Below are positions 1 to 7,730 of a stretch of DNA of 34,029 nucleotides, piece by piece. The notes under the pieces are model-generated. The model was not told where the DNA came from, made no database searches, and was given only the letters and a program-made list of their open reading frames with translations. The stretch comes from DSWT01 sp049975385. Its GTDB lineage: Bacteria; Chloroflexota; Anaerolineae; B4-G1; SLSP01. The stretch covers positions 1 through 34,029 of the forward strand of contig JBNGDO010000041.1 of the NCBI GenBank assembly GCA_049975385.1, read 5' to 3'. Within the stretch, counting starts at the first letter, position 1. Each line of letters opens with the position of its first letter. A program made the position numbers and the translations under genes.

Positions 1-666
1 GTAGTCGGAGACGCGCGCGGCTTGCTGCATGTTGTGCGTTACCACAATGATGGTGTAGTTCTGCGCTAATTCCTGCATCAGTTCCTCGATGCGCAGAGTG
101 GCGATGGGGTCCAACGCCGATGCCGGTTCATCCATCAGGATGATGTCCGGCTTGACGGCGATGGCACGGGCGATGCAGAGCCGCTGTTGTTGTCCACCAG
201 ACAGAGAAAGCCCGCTCTGCGAGAGTTTGTCCTTCACTTCGTCCCACAGGGCAGCCTGGCGTAGCGACTCGAAGACCAATTCGTCCATATTGCCCTTATA
301 CCCGTTGATACGCGCCCCCCAAGCGACGTTTTCGTAGATGCTTTTGGGGAAGGGGTTAGGTTTCTGGAAGACCATGCCGATGCGCCGCCGCACTTCCACT
401 GCGTCGATGTCGGGATCGTAGATATTGACGCCATTGTAGAGAATTTCCCCTTCGGTGCGTGCGGTGGGAACCAGTTCGTTCATACGGTTGAAAGCGCGCA
501 GCATCGTGCTCTTGCCGCAGCCCGAAGGGCCGATCAGCGCGGTAATTTTTTGCCGCGGGATGTCCAGATTGACATCCTTGACGGCGAGAAACTCTCCGTA
601 GTACACGCGCAGATTGCGCGCTTCGATAGCGTGACGTCCATTAGAAGCGTAAGTGGCCATAACCAT
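1..666 (-). CDS. pstB: Phosphate ABC transporter ATP-binding protein PstB (partial, C-terminus off the left edge)
   Basis: This is the cytoplasmic ATPase that powers the PstSCAB high-affinity phosphate importer. The visible 222 codons carry Walker A (GPSGCGKST), the Q-loop (VFQKPNPFPKSIYENV), the ABC signature (LSLSGGQQQRL), Walker B (IILMDEPASALDP) and the switch histidine (VVTHNMQQAARVSDY). Only about 30-40 C-terminal residues are missing compared with the usual 250-260. I place the start at the ATG at 666-664, not the in-frame ATG at 660. It overlaps the pstA stop in a TAATG junction and sits 8 bases after a GGAGG, so translation is probably coupled to pstA. The family call is certain; whether phoU follows lies outside the window. 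Confidence 0.97.
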   Translation of the reverse strand, partial: MVMATYASNGRHAIEARNLRVYYGEFLAVKDVNLDIPRQKITALIGPSGCGKSTMLRAFNRMNELVPTARTEGEILYNGVNIYDPDIDAVEVRRRIGMVFQKPNPFPKSIYENVAWGARINGYKGNMDELVFESLRQAALWDEVKDKLSQSGLSLSGGQQQRLCIARAIAVKPDIILMDEPASALDPIATLRIEELMQELAQNYTIIVVTHNMQQAARVSDY

Positions 667-1931
667 TAATTTAACCTCCGGCTGAAACGATTGCGCAGGA
701 TCACAGCACTTGCGTTCAGTGACAGCAGCAAAAGCATCAACACGATAATGGCTGCCGCCGCGATGTTCCGAAAGACATCCTGAGGGCGGGACGTCCATTG
801 ATAGATTTGAATGGGCAGCGTCGTGAATTTAGCGAATGGCCCGGTAGGGTCTACATTGATGAAGGTGGAAGCGCCGATCACGACAAGGGGTGCGGTTTCG
901 CCCATGGCGCGAGAGATGGCGAGGATGGCGCCGGTCAACACACCGGGCATCGCGTTGGGCAGCACGTGGTGCCACACCGTCTGCCAGCGCGTAGCCCCCA
1001 GCCCGTAACTGGCCTGGCGCAGCGAGGGTGGCACGGCGCGGATGGCTTCTTGCGCGTTGATGATGATCATTGGCAGAACCAACAGTCCCAGCGTGAGACC
1101 GGCGGAGAGGATCGTGCGCCCGTTGGCCGTGGTGGGATCGGCGTAGCCCAAAAGAGTCCCACTGGTCAACGGTTCGAGCGCGCGCACGAAGATCGCCAGC
1201 CCCAACATCCCGTAGATGATCGAAGGTACACCGCCCAGGTTGTTGATGTTGGTGCGAATCACGCGGTTGACGAACGTATCGGCGGCGTATTCCTCCAGGT
1301 AGATGGCTCCGCCTACGCCGATGGGGAAAGCGAAGACAATCGCAATGCCCACCGTCCACAGCGATCCCAGGATCGCCGTGCGCACCCCCGCGTTCTCGGC
1401 CTTGGCCGATTGCGGATTGCGGATAAACTCGCCATCCAGCCAGCTCTTGAAATGCAATTCAGCCTTGGAATAAGTGCTCGCAGCCTCAGCTTTTACCTGC
1501 GCGCTGTGGAAGAGCGAATCTTGTAACGACCACTGTTTAACCACGCGCGGCTCCACGACGCGCTCCAGCACCAGATTATACACATCCAGACGCGTGCGTT
1601 CGGCAAACGGCATATCGTTTTCCAGACGGCGGAACAGCCCGGCAGAAATGTGCGCCTGCAAAATGCGTACCAATTCTTCTTTGGGCAGGTCTTCCAGCGG
1701 CACGTCGTTAACTGCCAGGGTGTCGGGGTCGACCTTGTTCTCGACGGCTACGTATCCGAAAGCGCCATTCAGCACGTTCAGCAGCAAAGTTGTAAGCACG
1801 ACGATACCCACAATCGTCGAAATTCGGAAGATGAGCAGCCACATGCGGCCCACGCGGTGGCGGCGCGTCAGATTGGGCGCAAAACCGGTTGTTTCCAGGT
1901 GGATGGTGTCCTTGGGTGCGCGCTGTTTCAT
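666..1931 (-). CDS. pstA: Phosphate ABC transporter permease PstA, with long N-terminal insertion
   Basis: This is an inner-membrane permease subunit of the phosphate importer. The 421-residue protein is much longer than the 280-300 typical of PstA. A basic N-terminus is followed by TM1 (about residues 29-55), then a roughly 125-residue hydrophilic and helical, probably extracytoplasmic, segment. The BPD_transp_1 permease core starts near residue 185. The EAA loop that docks to PstB is clear (EAIRAVPPSLRQASYGLGAT). The start overlaps the pstC stop in an ATGA junction, so the genes are translationally coupled. N-terminal extensions of PstA are known elsewhere (DUF3333 in proteobacteria), but I cannot tell whether this segment is homologous. 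Confidence 0.95.
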   Translation of the reverse strand: MKQRAPKDTIHLETTGFAPNLTRRHRVGRMWLLIFRISTIVGIVVLTTLLLNVLNGAFGYVAVENKVDPDTLAVNDVPLEDLPKEELVRILQAHISAGLFRRLENDMPFAERTRLDVYNLVLERVVEPRVVKQWSLQDSLFHSAQVKAEAASTYSKAELHFKSWLDGEFIRNPQSAKAENAGVRTAILGSLWTVGIAIVFAFPIGVGGAIYLEEYAADTFVNRVIRTNINNLGGVPSIIYGMLGLAIFVRALEPLTSGTLLGYADPTTANGRTILSAGLTLGLLVLPMIIINAQEAIRAVPPSLRQASYGLGATRWQTVWHHVLPNAMPGVLTGAILAISRAMGETAPLVVIGASTFINVDPTGPFAKFTTLPIQIYQWTSRPQDVFRNIAAAAIIVLMLLLLSLNASAVILRNRFSRRLN

Positions 1932-3109
1932 TCGTATTCCTCCCGGAAGCGCTTGACGATGCGCTGGCTGAGGATGTTCAGCCCCAAAGTCATAAAGAAC
2001 AGCATCAGCCCGATGGCGAAGATGCTGTTGTAGTCGATAGAATTGTAGCTCAGGTCACCGCCGCTGATACGGACGATGTGCCCGGTCATCGTTTCGGCGG
2101 CTTTGAAGGGGCTGAAAGTGAACGCGGGCCCCGCACCCGCGGCGATAGCGACGACCATCGTCTCGCCGATAGCGCGTGATGTAGCGACGATAAAGGCTGC
2201 GGCAATACCCGATAGCGCAGCGGGTACGACGATTTTCACTGCCGTTTCCAGTCGTGTCGCGCCCAGGCCGTAGGCGGCTTGCCGCAACGATTGGGGAACC
2301 GCGCTAAGTGCGTCTTCGGCCATTGAGCTGACCAACGGCAGAATCAGGATGCCGATGACGATGCCCGCCGAGGCGGTGTTATAAATTTCCACGGTGTCCA
2401 CGCCAAAGATGCTGCGTAATAAAGGCGTCACAAACGTCAGTGCGAAATAGCCATAGACCACGGTAGGGATGGCCGCCAGAACCTCCAGCAGCGGCTTGAG
2501 CACGCTGCGCACGCGGGTGGAAGCGTATTCGCTCAAATAGATCGCCACACACAACCCCAGCGGGAGCGCGACAGTGACAGCGGTCAGCGACGTCATCAGC
2601 GTGGCGTTCACCAAGGCCCAGATGCCGAACTTGCCGATCTGCGGGTTCCACTCCGTCTTGGTGAAGAACTCGGCCAGCGTGACCCTGCGCGACGCCTCGA
2701 TCTCGACACCGACCTCGTGAGCTTCAGCGACAGTGTTTTGTTGACCGCGCTCGACCGTCACCAGGTCGCCGCGAATGTCGATGACGGTCATTGCCTCGGA
2801 GCGGATGCGGATGGAACTGTTGATGCTGAACGCCATCCCCGTTTCGGTCATCTTGAAGGTCGCCTGCGCGGCATCCATCGGCTCGACCAACGTGCGTCCG
2901 GTCTCTTCCCATTGCTGGCGGGTGAAGAAGAGCAAGGATTCCTTGCCCAATTCGTAGACGATGCCCAACGTCACCAGGATCGAAAGTGCGCCGCACAGAA
3001 ACAGAAACCCTTGAATCAGGGTCTCCGAGATGCGCAGGCGTTTACGCAACGCTGTTCGGTGCGCCGATGTTTCTTGAGGATACACGCCGACTTTCACTTG
3101 ACTGACCAT
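1928..3109 (-). CDS. pstC: Phosphate ABC transporter permease PstC
   Basis: This is the second inner-membrane permease of the phosphate importer (393 residues). TM1 lies at about residues 30-52. A periplasmic stretch of about 110 residues follows and ends in the PstC-typical FFTKTEWNPQIGKFGIW. Five further membrane helices and the EAA loop (EDALSAVPQSLRQAAYGLGAT) complete it. A GGAGG lies only 3 bases before the ATG, which is short but usable. It is the second gene of the operon, 114 bases after pstS, with a stem-loop between them, and it overlaps pstA by 4 bases. Confidence 0.95.
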   Translation of the reverse strand: MVSQVKVGVYPQETSAHRTALRKRLRISETLIQGFLFLCGALSILVTLGIVYELGKESLLFFTRQQWEETGRTLVEPMDAAQATFKMTETGMAFSINSSIRIRSEAMTVIDIRGDLVTVERGQQNTVAEAHEVGVEIEASRRVTLAEFFTKTEWNPQIGKFGIWALVNATLMTSLTAVTVALPLGLCVAIYLSEYASTRVRSVLKPLLEVLAAIPTVVYGYFALTFVTPLLRSIFGVDTVEIYNTASAGIVIGILILPLVSSMAEDALSAVPQSLRQAAYGLGATRLETAVKIVVPAALSGIAAAFIVATSRAIGETMVVAIAAGAGPAFTFSPFKAAETMTGHIVRISGGDLSYNSIDYNSIFAIGLMLFFMTLGLNILSQRIVKRFREEYE

Positions 3110-3134
3110 AAGCCTCCGTTTTCTGTGTCAGGGG

Positions 3135-3169
3135 GACGTTGATGGGCATCACCTGCGCCCATCAACGTC
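3135..3169 (-). promoter_or_regulatory. Stem-loop in the pstS-pstC intergenic region
   Basis: A perfect 13-bp stem (3135-3147 with 3157-3169, GACGTTGATGGGC) and a 9-base loop lie between pstS and pstC. In the direction of pst transcription no T-run follows, so it does not look like a full terminator. A T-rich tract lies on the other side. Such stem-loops after binding-protein genes often stabilise the upstream mRNA or cause partial termination, so that the binding protein is made in excess. That role is inferred here. Confidence 0.7.
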
Positions 3170-3223
3170 TTTTCCCATTTTTTGTTACTATCGTACAAAA
3201 ACTTTGTGTAAAAGTTTCTTAAC

Positions 3224-4240
3224 CTATTGCATCGCCTCAACCCAGGCCTGCTGTGCGGCGAGCATCGCCGTTTCGCTAGCGGGGAAGTAGCCGACATCGA
3301 CGACTTCTTCGTTTACATAGGCCAGGAAGAAGTTGATGTAGGCGGCGACCTGCGGCTTTTCCTGCATGATCTTGGCATCCGAGTAGAGGAAGAGCGGGCG
3401 GGCGAGTGGATAGGTGTTGTTATCCACGGTCTCGCCATTCGCAGCGATACCCTCGAGCGACAGTACCTTGAGCGTGCCGGCGTTCTCGGCGTAGTAGGCG
3501 TACCCGAAGTAGCCGATCGCATAGGGGCTGCCCAGGACACCCTGCACCAGCACATTGTCATCCTCACTCAACTGTGTGCTGCTGGCGCTGAGGTGCGGTT
3601 CCTTGTCCTTGTCGAAGACTTCTTCCACGAAGTAGTCGAACGTGCCGCTGTCGGTGCCGGGGATGAAGCGCAGGATGTTCTCGGCGGGCCAGTCGGCGCG
3701 CACGTCCGACCATTTCTCGGCGGTCGAGAAGATGAGCGCCAGTTCTTCCATCGTCACGTCGCTGACGAAGTCGTTCTCCTGGCTGACCACGACGGCCAAG
3801 GCGTCGGTGCCGACACGGAACTCAATCGGCGTGCGCCCGATAGCCGCGCAAGCCTCCACCTCGGAGTCCTTGATGGCGCGACTGGCGTTGGCCACGTCGG
3901 TCTCTCCGGTGGTGCAGAAACGCTCGTAGCCTGCGCCACTGCCGATGCTGTCGATAGTGATCTGGCCTGTGAAGCCTTCATCGTAGAAGCGCTCGGCCAT
4001 CCGCTCTGCCAGCGGGTAAACCGTCGAGCTACCGGCGGTCACGACGTTCCCGCTCACTTCCAGCGGGTTAACTTCCGGCAGCAAGCCTGCTTGGGCGGGC
4101 TGGGCGACAGCCGGTTCCTCGGTCTTTGCCGGGGCTGTGGTGGGTGCTGAAGTCGGGGCCGGGGTAGGGGTAACCTCACTTCCACACGCAGTAGCGATCA
4201 TAGCCACCAAAATGAACAAAACAACTAATGTGCGATGCAT
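3224..4240 (-). CDS. pstS: Phosphate-binding lipoprotein PstS
   Basis: This is the extracytoplasmic phosphate receptor of the PstSCAB importer. The start is placed at 4240 (MHRTLVV...), 6-7 bases after an AGGAGGAG; an upstream in-frame ATG at 4294 falls on the -10 box and is rejected. The 338-residue protein has a lipoprotein signal ending in MIATAC and a Thr/Pro/Ala linker. The PBP-like fold shows phosphate-binding motifs AGSSTVYP, SIGSGAGYERF and NASRAI. It is the first gene of the pst operon and lies directly behind a strong Pho-box promoter, so it should be induced by phosphate starvation. Confidence 0.96.
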   Translation of the reverse strand: MHRTLVVLFILVAMIATACGSEVTPTPAPTSAPTTAPAKTEEPAVAQPAQAGLLPEVNPLEVSGNVVTAGSSTVYPLAERMAERFYDEGFTGQITIDSIGSGAGYERFCTTGETDVANASRAIKDSEVEACAAIGRTPIEFRVGTDALAVVVSQENDFVSDVTMEELALIFSTAEKWSDVRADWPAENILRFIPGTDSGTFDYFVEEVFDKDKEPHLSASSTQLSEDDNVLVQGVLGSPYAIGYFGYAYYAENAGTLKVLSLEGIAANGETVDNNTYPLARPLFLYSDAKIMQEKPQVAAYINFFLAYVNEEVVDVGYFPASETAMLAAQQAWVEAMQ

Positions 4241-4289
4241 TGTAATCTCCTCCTGATCAAAGTATAGTTTTCTTCTGAATCGCATCTTG

Positions 4290-4343
4290 ATCATAGCACA
4301 ACAAGGTTAAGAGGATTTCAACACGAGGTTGACGTTATGTTAA
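4290..4343 (-). promoter_or_regulatory. Pho-box promoter of pstSCAB
   Basis: Reading the minus strand from 4343, four 7-mers occur at an exact 11-base period: TTAACAT, TCAACCT, TTGAAAT, TTAACCT (4-base spacers AACG, CGTG, CCTC). The last repeat ends at 4304. Eight bases later comes the -10 box TATGAT (4295-4290). No separate -35 is seen; the repeats cover its place, as in PhoB/PhoP-activated promoters. The start of transcription should be near 4283, giving a leader of about 43 bases. The same layout is found at 21655-21602 and 24103-24050. Confidence 0.85.
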
Positions 4344-4481
4344 GAATCTATCCGGAAATTCCTCTCGGATTCCTTGGGCTTGACCGGTGCTCCTGCCACC
4401 CTGATGCAATTCGCCACCTTTCCAACCTGCAGGACCTCCAAGCCTACGGTACTCTGACCGTGTAACACCGCGCGGAGAACA

Positions 4482-4524
4482 AAAGGAGAGGACGCGGGAG
4501 CAATCCCGCGTCCTCTCCTTTTTC
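4482..4524 (-). terminator. Strong hairpin terminator of the transketolase gene (possibly bidirectional)
   Basis: A perfect 19-bp stem (4482-4500 with 4505-4523) is closed by a GNRA tetraloop (GCAA). On the minus strand the stem ends in TTTT; on the plus strand the right arm also ends in a T-run. It lies about 46 bases after the stop of the minus-strand transketolase and upstream of the pst promoter, so it insulates pst from read-through. Confidence 0.9.
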
Positions 4525-4569
4525 ATTTACAGCGATAGCTATACCCAGGAAGTGTTCTTGTGATTTCTC

Positions 4570-6897
4570 CTATTTCTGGCGTTTCAATCGCAAATCGCGG
4601 TCGCGGACGAAGCGCTCGATGCCCGCCAGCAGCCACGCTGGCGAGAGATGTGCCTCGTCGATGACCTCGTCCAACGTGCCACCGGTGCGCCAGCGGTCGT
4701 CCCAATCCGCCGAGAGCGCGTAGGTCTCCGAGACTTTGCTGAACAGCCAATCGTGCATCAGCCAGCGCGCCTGCGTGGTGATGACGGTGGAATCGGCCCA
4801 ATCGTCCGGCGAGAGCACGCTCTGCCGGTAGCGCTCCGGTTGCAGCGCGAACAACTGCGGGCTGGTCGCGCAGACGATCTTGACGTTCAACCCGCGTTCC
4901 CCCAAATCCGGCAGCAGCTTGACGACGCTCGCCATCGCGCTCGTCCCCTGGACGATGACCGTCCCGCCGCGCGGTTGGTCGGGCGCGTAGTCGCGGACGA
5001 CGTAAGCGCCGCGCGCCGCCGCGAAGTGCGACGGCATCCCCAGGGCGGCGCGGTCGGGGATGGTGACCGGTGGGCGGGTGAGGTGCAACGCGACGATGGG
5101 CGCGGATTGGCACAGCGCCGCGCCGAGCAGCACCGGCACTTCGTTGTGTTCCCACGGGTGCAGGTTGATGATCGCGCCCTGCGGGAACAGTTGCGTCACG
5201 CCCGGCGAGAAGATGCCGAAGTGCGTGCGGCTGTCGTCGGCGGTCTCCGGCCCGGAGTGGCCTGCGATCCACAGCACCTTCCCCACCTTGAGCTGCCCAT
5301 CCTGCGCAAGCTGGCTGAAGAGGCGGAACGGCCCGTACTTGAGGTACGAGAACGAGCCGTAAGTCGAACACGCGCCCCAAAAACCGTCGAACGCCGTCTC
5401 CGGATCGTCCGCGAAGTTCACCGTTGCCAGTCCCGCCAAAATGCCCGCGTTGGAGAATTCAGTGATCTCCTGCGGCAGCAGCACACCCTCGGACAACCCG
5501 GCGCGCTCATACCAGCCATATCCTGCGAAGTCGCCGTGAGGTTTAGCAAACCCGCTGATCATCGTCGAATCCGCCAGGTCCGCGGAGGCCGCGATGAACA
5601 AGGGCCGCCCATACTCCCGCGCGCCGAAGGCGTTGGCCCACGCGGCCCACGTGCTCAACGCGGCGCGGTTGGCGATGCTGGTGCCCGGTGCGACATACAG
5701 GTCGGCGGGATAGTTTTCGTAATCGTAGAGCCGGTTGTCGGTGAACGGGACGCCTTTGCCCAGGCGGAACGCCGGGATGTGCTCCGGCACGCTTTCGCCC
5801 AGCGCGACGAGCTGGTCCGCCAGGTAATCCACCAATGCCTGATCCTGGTGTAGCACGTCGATCACGGCCTTGAGGTTCGCCGCGAATTCGGCCTTCAACG
5901 CCTCCGGCTCCTTGGGGGCCGCCCCGCCGAAGTTGGCGAAGGTCACGCCATACTTTTCGGCGAACGGGCGCTTGGTCTCCCAAAATAGCTCGCTGTTGAT
6001 AGGGTGGGGCGCGCCGTGGGATTTGTTGTCGTACTTCAGATACTCGCGTCCCTTGCGCGTCTTTACCCAGGTGACGCTCGGTACGCGATCTGGATTGTCT
6101 GCTATCGCCATTTCCAATAGTGCGCGTGTTACCGGTCCCCACTCGCTGCCGGATTCCGTCCCGAAGACGCGCCAGCCGTGCGCGCCGAACCAGTCAGCGG
6201 GCGTCCCGTAGACCACACGGCTGATCGCGTGATCGTCGATGCCGAAGTCGTTCCAGTCCACGACGTAGTAGAGGTTGTCCAGCGCCAATCCCCACGCGGA
6301 GTTCATCGTCTCGTGGGTCGCGCCGGGCGTCAGGCCGCCCTCGCCCTCGAAGATGAAGACCTTGACGCCGTCCGCCCCGGCCCGCTTGAGCGCGAGCGCC
6401 AGGCCCGCCGCCGCCGGGCTGCCGTGTCCCGAAGGCCCGGTGTTGAACTTGAGGAACAGCGTCTTGCCCTCCATCTCCGCGTGGCCCGAAAGCCCTCCGC
6501 GACGGCGGAAACCGAGTAGGTCTTCCCAATAGACGGCGTGCTCCTCCACAAGGGCGTAGCGTGGATCGCCGGTTTGCGCGAACTTGATCCGCAGCGCCTC
6601 GTCGAGGACGGCGAAGGTGCAGTAGATGAGCGGCACGGTGTGCCCCGCGCCCAGGACGAAGCGGTCGCCGAAGCGCTTTTCGGGGTGGCGGATGTCCCAG
6701 CGCATCACCCCGCCGAGCAGCGTGGCGAGCAGCGCGTGCACCTTCGAGCGCGATCCGCCCGGATGCCCGCTCTGCCGGTAGTTGAGCGTGATGTCGATGA
6801 GCTGGTCGATCAGGTCTTTGGTTTTTTCCCAGTATGGGAAGTCGCCGCTCACGACCTGGTAGTGGGTTTCGAGGGTGGTGTCGATTATGTCTGACAT
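4570..6897 (-). CDS. Transketolase-like thiamine-diphosphate enzyme
   Basis: This is a TPP-dependent enzyme of the transketolase family, which moves two-carbon ketol units between sugar phosphates. At 775 residues it is about 100 longer than classical transketolase. Family landmarks are in order: SGHPGG (H45), FVLGAGH (H86), TGPSGHG (about 153-159), the metal/TPP motif (about 183-195), VVDWND (N216), SHGAPH (H294), the activating glutamate in EITEF (E480) and RTHF (H559). One oddity: the usual GDG of the metal-binding motif reads GEG (E186), an Asp-to-Glu change at a Mg ligand. The gene stands alone with its own terminator. A GGGAG lies 9 bases before the ATG. True substrate is uncertain because the protein is divergent. 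Confidence 0.85.
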   Translation of the reverse strand: MSDIIDTTLETHYQVVSGDFPYWEKTKDLIDQLIDITLNYRQSGHPGGSRSKVHALLATLLGGVMRWDIRHPEKRFGDRFVLGAGHTVPLIYCTFAVLDEALRIKFAQTGDPRYALVEEHAVYWEDLLGFRRRGGLSGHAEMEGKTLFLKFNTGPSGHGSPAAAGLALALKRAGADGVKVFIFEGEGGLTPGATHETMNSAWGLALDNLYYVVDWNDFGIDDHAISRVVYGTPADWFGAHGWRVFGTESGSEWGPVTRALLEMAIADNPDRVPSVTWVKTRKGREYLKYDNKSHGAPHPINSELFWETKRPFAEKYGVTFANFGGAAPKEPEALKAEFAANLKAVIDVLHQDQALVDYLADQLVALGESVPEHIPAFRLGKGVPFTDNRLYDYENYPADLYVAPGTSIANRAALSTWAAWANAFGAREYGRPLFIAASADLADSTMISGFAKPHGDFAGYGWYERAGLSEGVLLPQEITEFSNAGILAGLATVNFADDPETAFDGFWGACSTYGSFSYLKYGPFRLFSQLAQDGQLKVGKVLWIAGHSGPETADDSRTHFGIFSPGVTQLFPQGAIINLHPWEHNEVPVLLGAALCQSAPIVALHLTRPPVTIPDRAALGMPSHFAAARGAYVVRDYAPDQPRGGTVIVQGTSAMASVVKLLPDLGERGLNVKIVCATSPQLFALQPERYRQSVLSPDDWADSTVITTQARWLMHDWLFSKVSETYALSADWDDRWRTGGTLDEVIDEAHLSPAWLLAGIERFVRDRDLRLKRQK

Positions 6898-6944
6898 GGT
6901 TATTTTCTCCCGGATGATATCGAGGTCTTTAAGAACTTGCCGAG

Positions 6945-6973
6945 ATCATATCATTATCGAGCCGTATGTGCAA
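6945..6973 (-). promoter_or_regulatory. Candidate promoter of the transketolase gene
   Basis: On the minus strand TTGCAC (6973-6968), a 17-base spacer and TATGAT (6950-6945) lie about 48 bases upstream of the start codon. The -35 is weak, so this is a moderate prediction. Confidence 0.4.
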
Positions 6974-7015
6974 ATGCGAATTGTTAACGCATGTAGCAGT
7001 TACCCTGGATCGTTG

Positions 7016-7021
7016 TATAAT
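7016..7021 (+). promoter_or_regulatory. -10 box (TATAAT) of the Phd/PIN operon
   Basis: A perfect TATAAT lies 42 bases before the antitoxin ATG. No convincing -35 hexamer is present at 16-18 bases, as is common where an activator or extended contacts help. Confidence 0.45.
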
Positions 7022-7062
7022 GAGGTTGTCGGTTGGATTGACCGTTGAGAGGGAGGTTGGAA

Positions 7063-7299
7063 ATGTTGACCAAAACAGTTGAGGTGCGAGAGGCGCAATT
7101 GCGGCTAGATGAGTTGTTATCGTGGGTGAAAGCCGGCACCGAAGTCATCCTGACTAAGGGTGAAACCCACATCGCGCGTCTGGTTCCTGTCGATTTTTCT
7201 ACGACGCCTCGTGTGCCGGGCTTGCACGCCGGCGATATTTGGATGAGCGATGATTTCGATGCGCCACTGCCTGAGGAATTCTGGACTGAGCAGGCATGA
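7063..7299 (+). CDS. Antitoxin of a Phd/YefM-type toxin-antitoxin pair
   Basis: This small protein (78 residues from the ATG at 7063, which follows GGGAGG by 6 bases; an upstream TTG at 7045 is less likely) has the Phd/YefM N-terminal DNA-binding pattern. The visible signature is VEVREAQLRLDELLSWVKAG followed by EVILTKGETHIARLVP. The acidic, flexible C-terminus (MSDDFDAPLPEEFW) should bind and block the toxin. It overlaps the PIN-domain toxin gene by 4 bases (ATGA), the usual arrangement of type II systems, and probably represses its own promoter. Confidence 0.9.
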   Translation: MLTKTVEVREAQLRLDELLSWVKAGTEVILTKGETHIARLVPVDFSTTPRVPGLHAGDIWMSDDFDAPLPEEFWTEQA

Positions 7300-7682
7300 A
7301 ATTACTTCTTGATACCCATACTTTCATCTGGTGGGATAGCGATCCGGTTAAGCTTTCCTCTCAGGTACTGGCTTTGTGCCAGGATCGTGATAATACGATA
7401 TTACTGAGCGTGGTTAGCGTATGGGAGATGCAGATCAAATCCCAACTGGGCAGATTGACACTTCATAGGTCCTTGACAGAAACTGTGACAAGTCAACAGC
7501 AATCCAATGGAATTCAAATTCTTCCGGTGACATTAGCCCACGTGCTGGCGTTAAATACTTTGCCGTTACATCACAAAGACCCGTTTGACCGTTTATTGAT
7601 TTCCCAAGCCTATCTTGAAGGGGCTACACTTTTGAGCAAAGATGCTATATTCACCGATTACTCTGTCAAAGTGATGTGGTGA
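7296..7682 (+). CDS. PIN-domain ribonuclease toxin (VapC-like)
   Basis: This 128-residue PIN-domain protein is a likely Mg-dependent ribonuclease toxin. The N-terminal strand MKLLLDTHTFIWW holds the first acidic residue (D6). SVVSVWEMQIK holds the second (E44). LHHKDPFDRLLISQA holds D95 and D98, followed by a late Asp (D116). All acidic positions expected for activity are kept, so the toxin looks intact. It starts inside the antitoxin stop (ATGA) and is followed by a strong terminator, so the pair forms a two-gene unit. Base composition is more AT-rich than the flanking metabolic genes. Confidence 0.92.
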   Translation: MKLLLDTHTFIWWDSDPVKLSSQVLALCQDRDNTILLSVVSVWEMQIKSQLGRLTLHRSLTETVTSQQQSNGIQILPVTLAHVLALNTLPLHHKDPFDRLLISQAYLEGATLLSKDAIFTDYSVKVMW

Positions 7683-7687
7683 GTTTT

Positions 7688-7727
7688 ACAACACATCTCA
7701 TCCAGGTGGATGAGATGTGTTGTTTTG
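7688..7727 (+). terminator. Rho-independent terminator after the PIN toxin
   Basis: A 16-bp perfect stem (7688-7703 with 7708-7723, ACAACACATCTCATCC) with loop AGGT is followed by TTTT, 5 bases after the toxin stop. It also separates the pair from the convergent nitroreductase gene. Confidence 0.88.
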
Positions 7728-7730
7728 CAG

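Noticed and set aside
3227..4150. 307-codon plus-strand open frame opposite pstS
   Set aside because: Antisense shadow; pstS on the other strand has signal peptide and binding motifs.
4648..5853. 401-codon plus-strand open frame opposite the transketolase
   Set aside because: Antisense shadow with biased composition; no ribosome site or domain.
6981..6990. TTGTTAACGC upstream of the first toxin-antitoxin pair as a possible Pho repeat
   Set aside because: No partners at an 11-base period and wrong distance to the TATAAT box.
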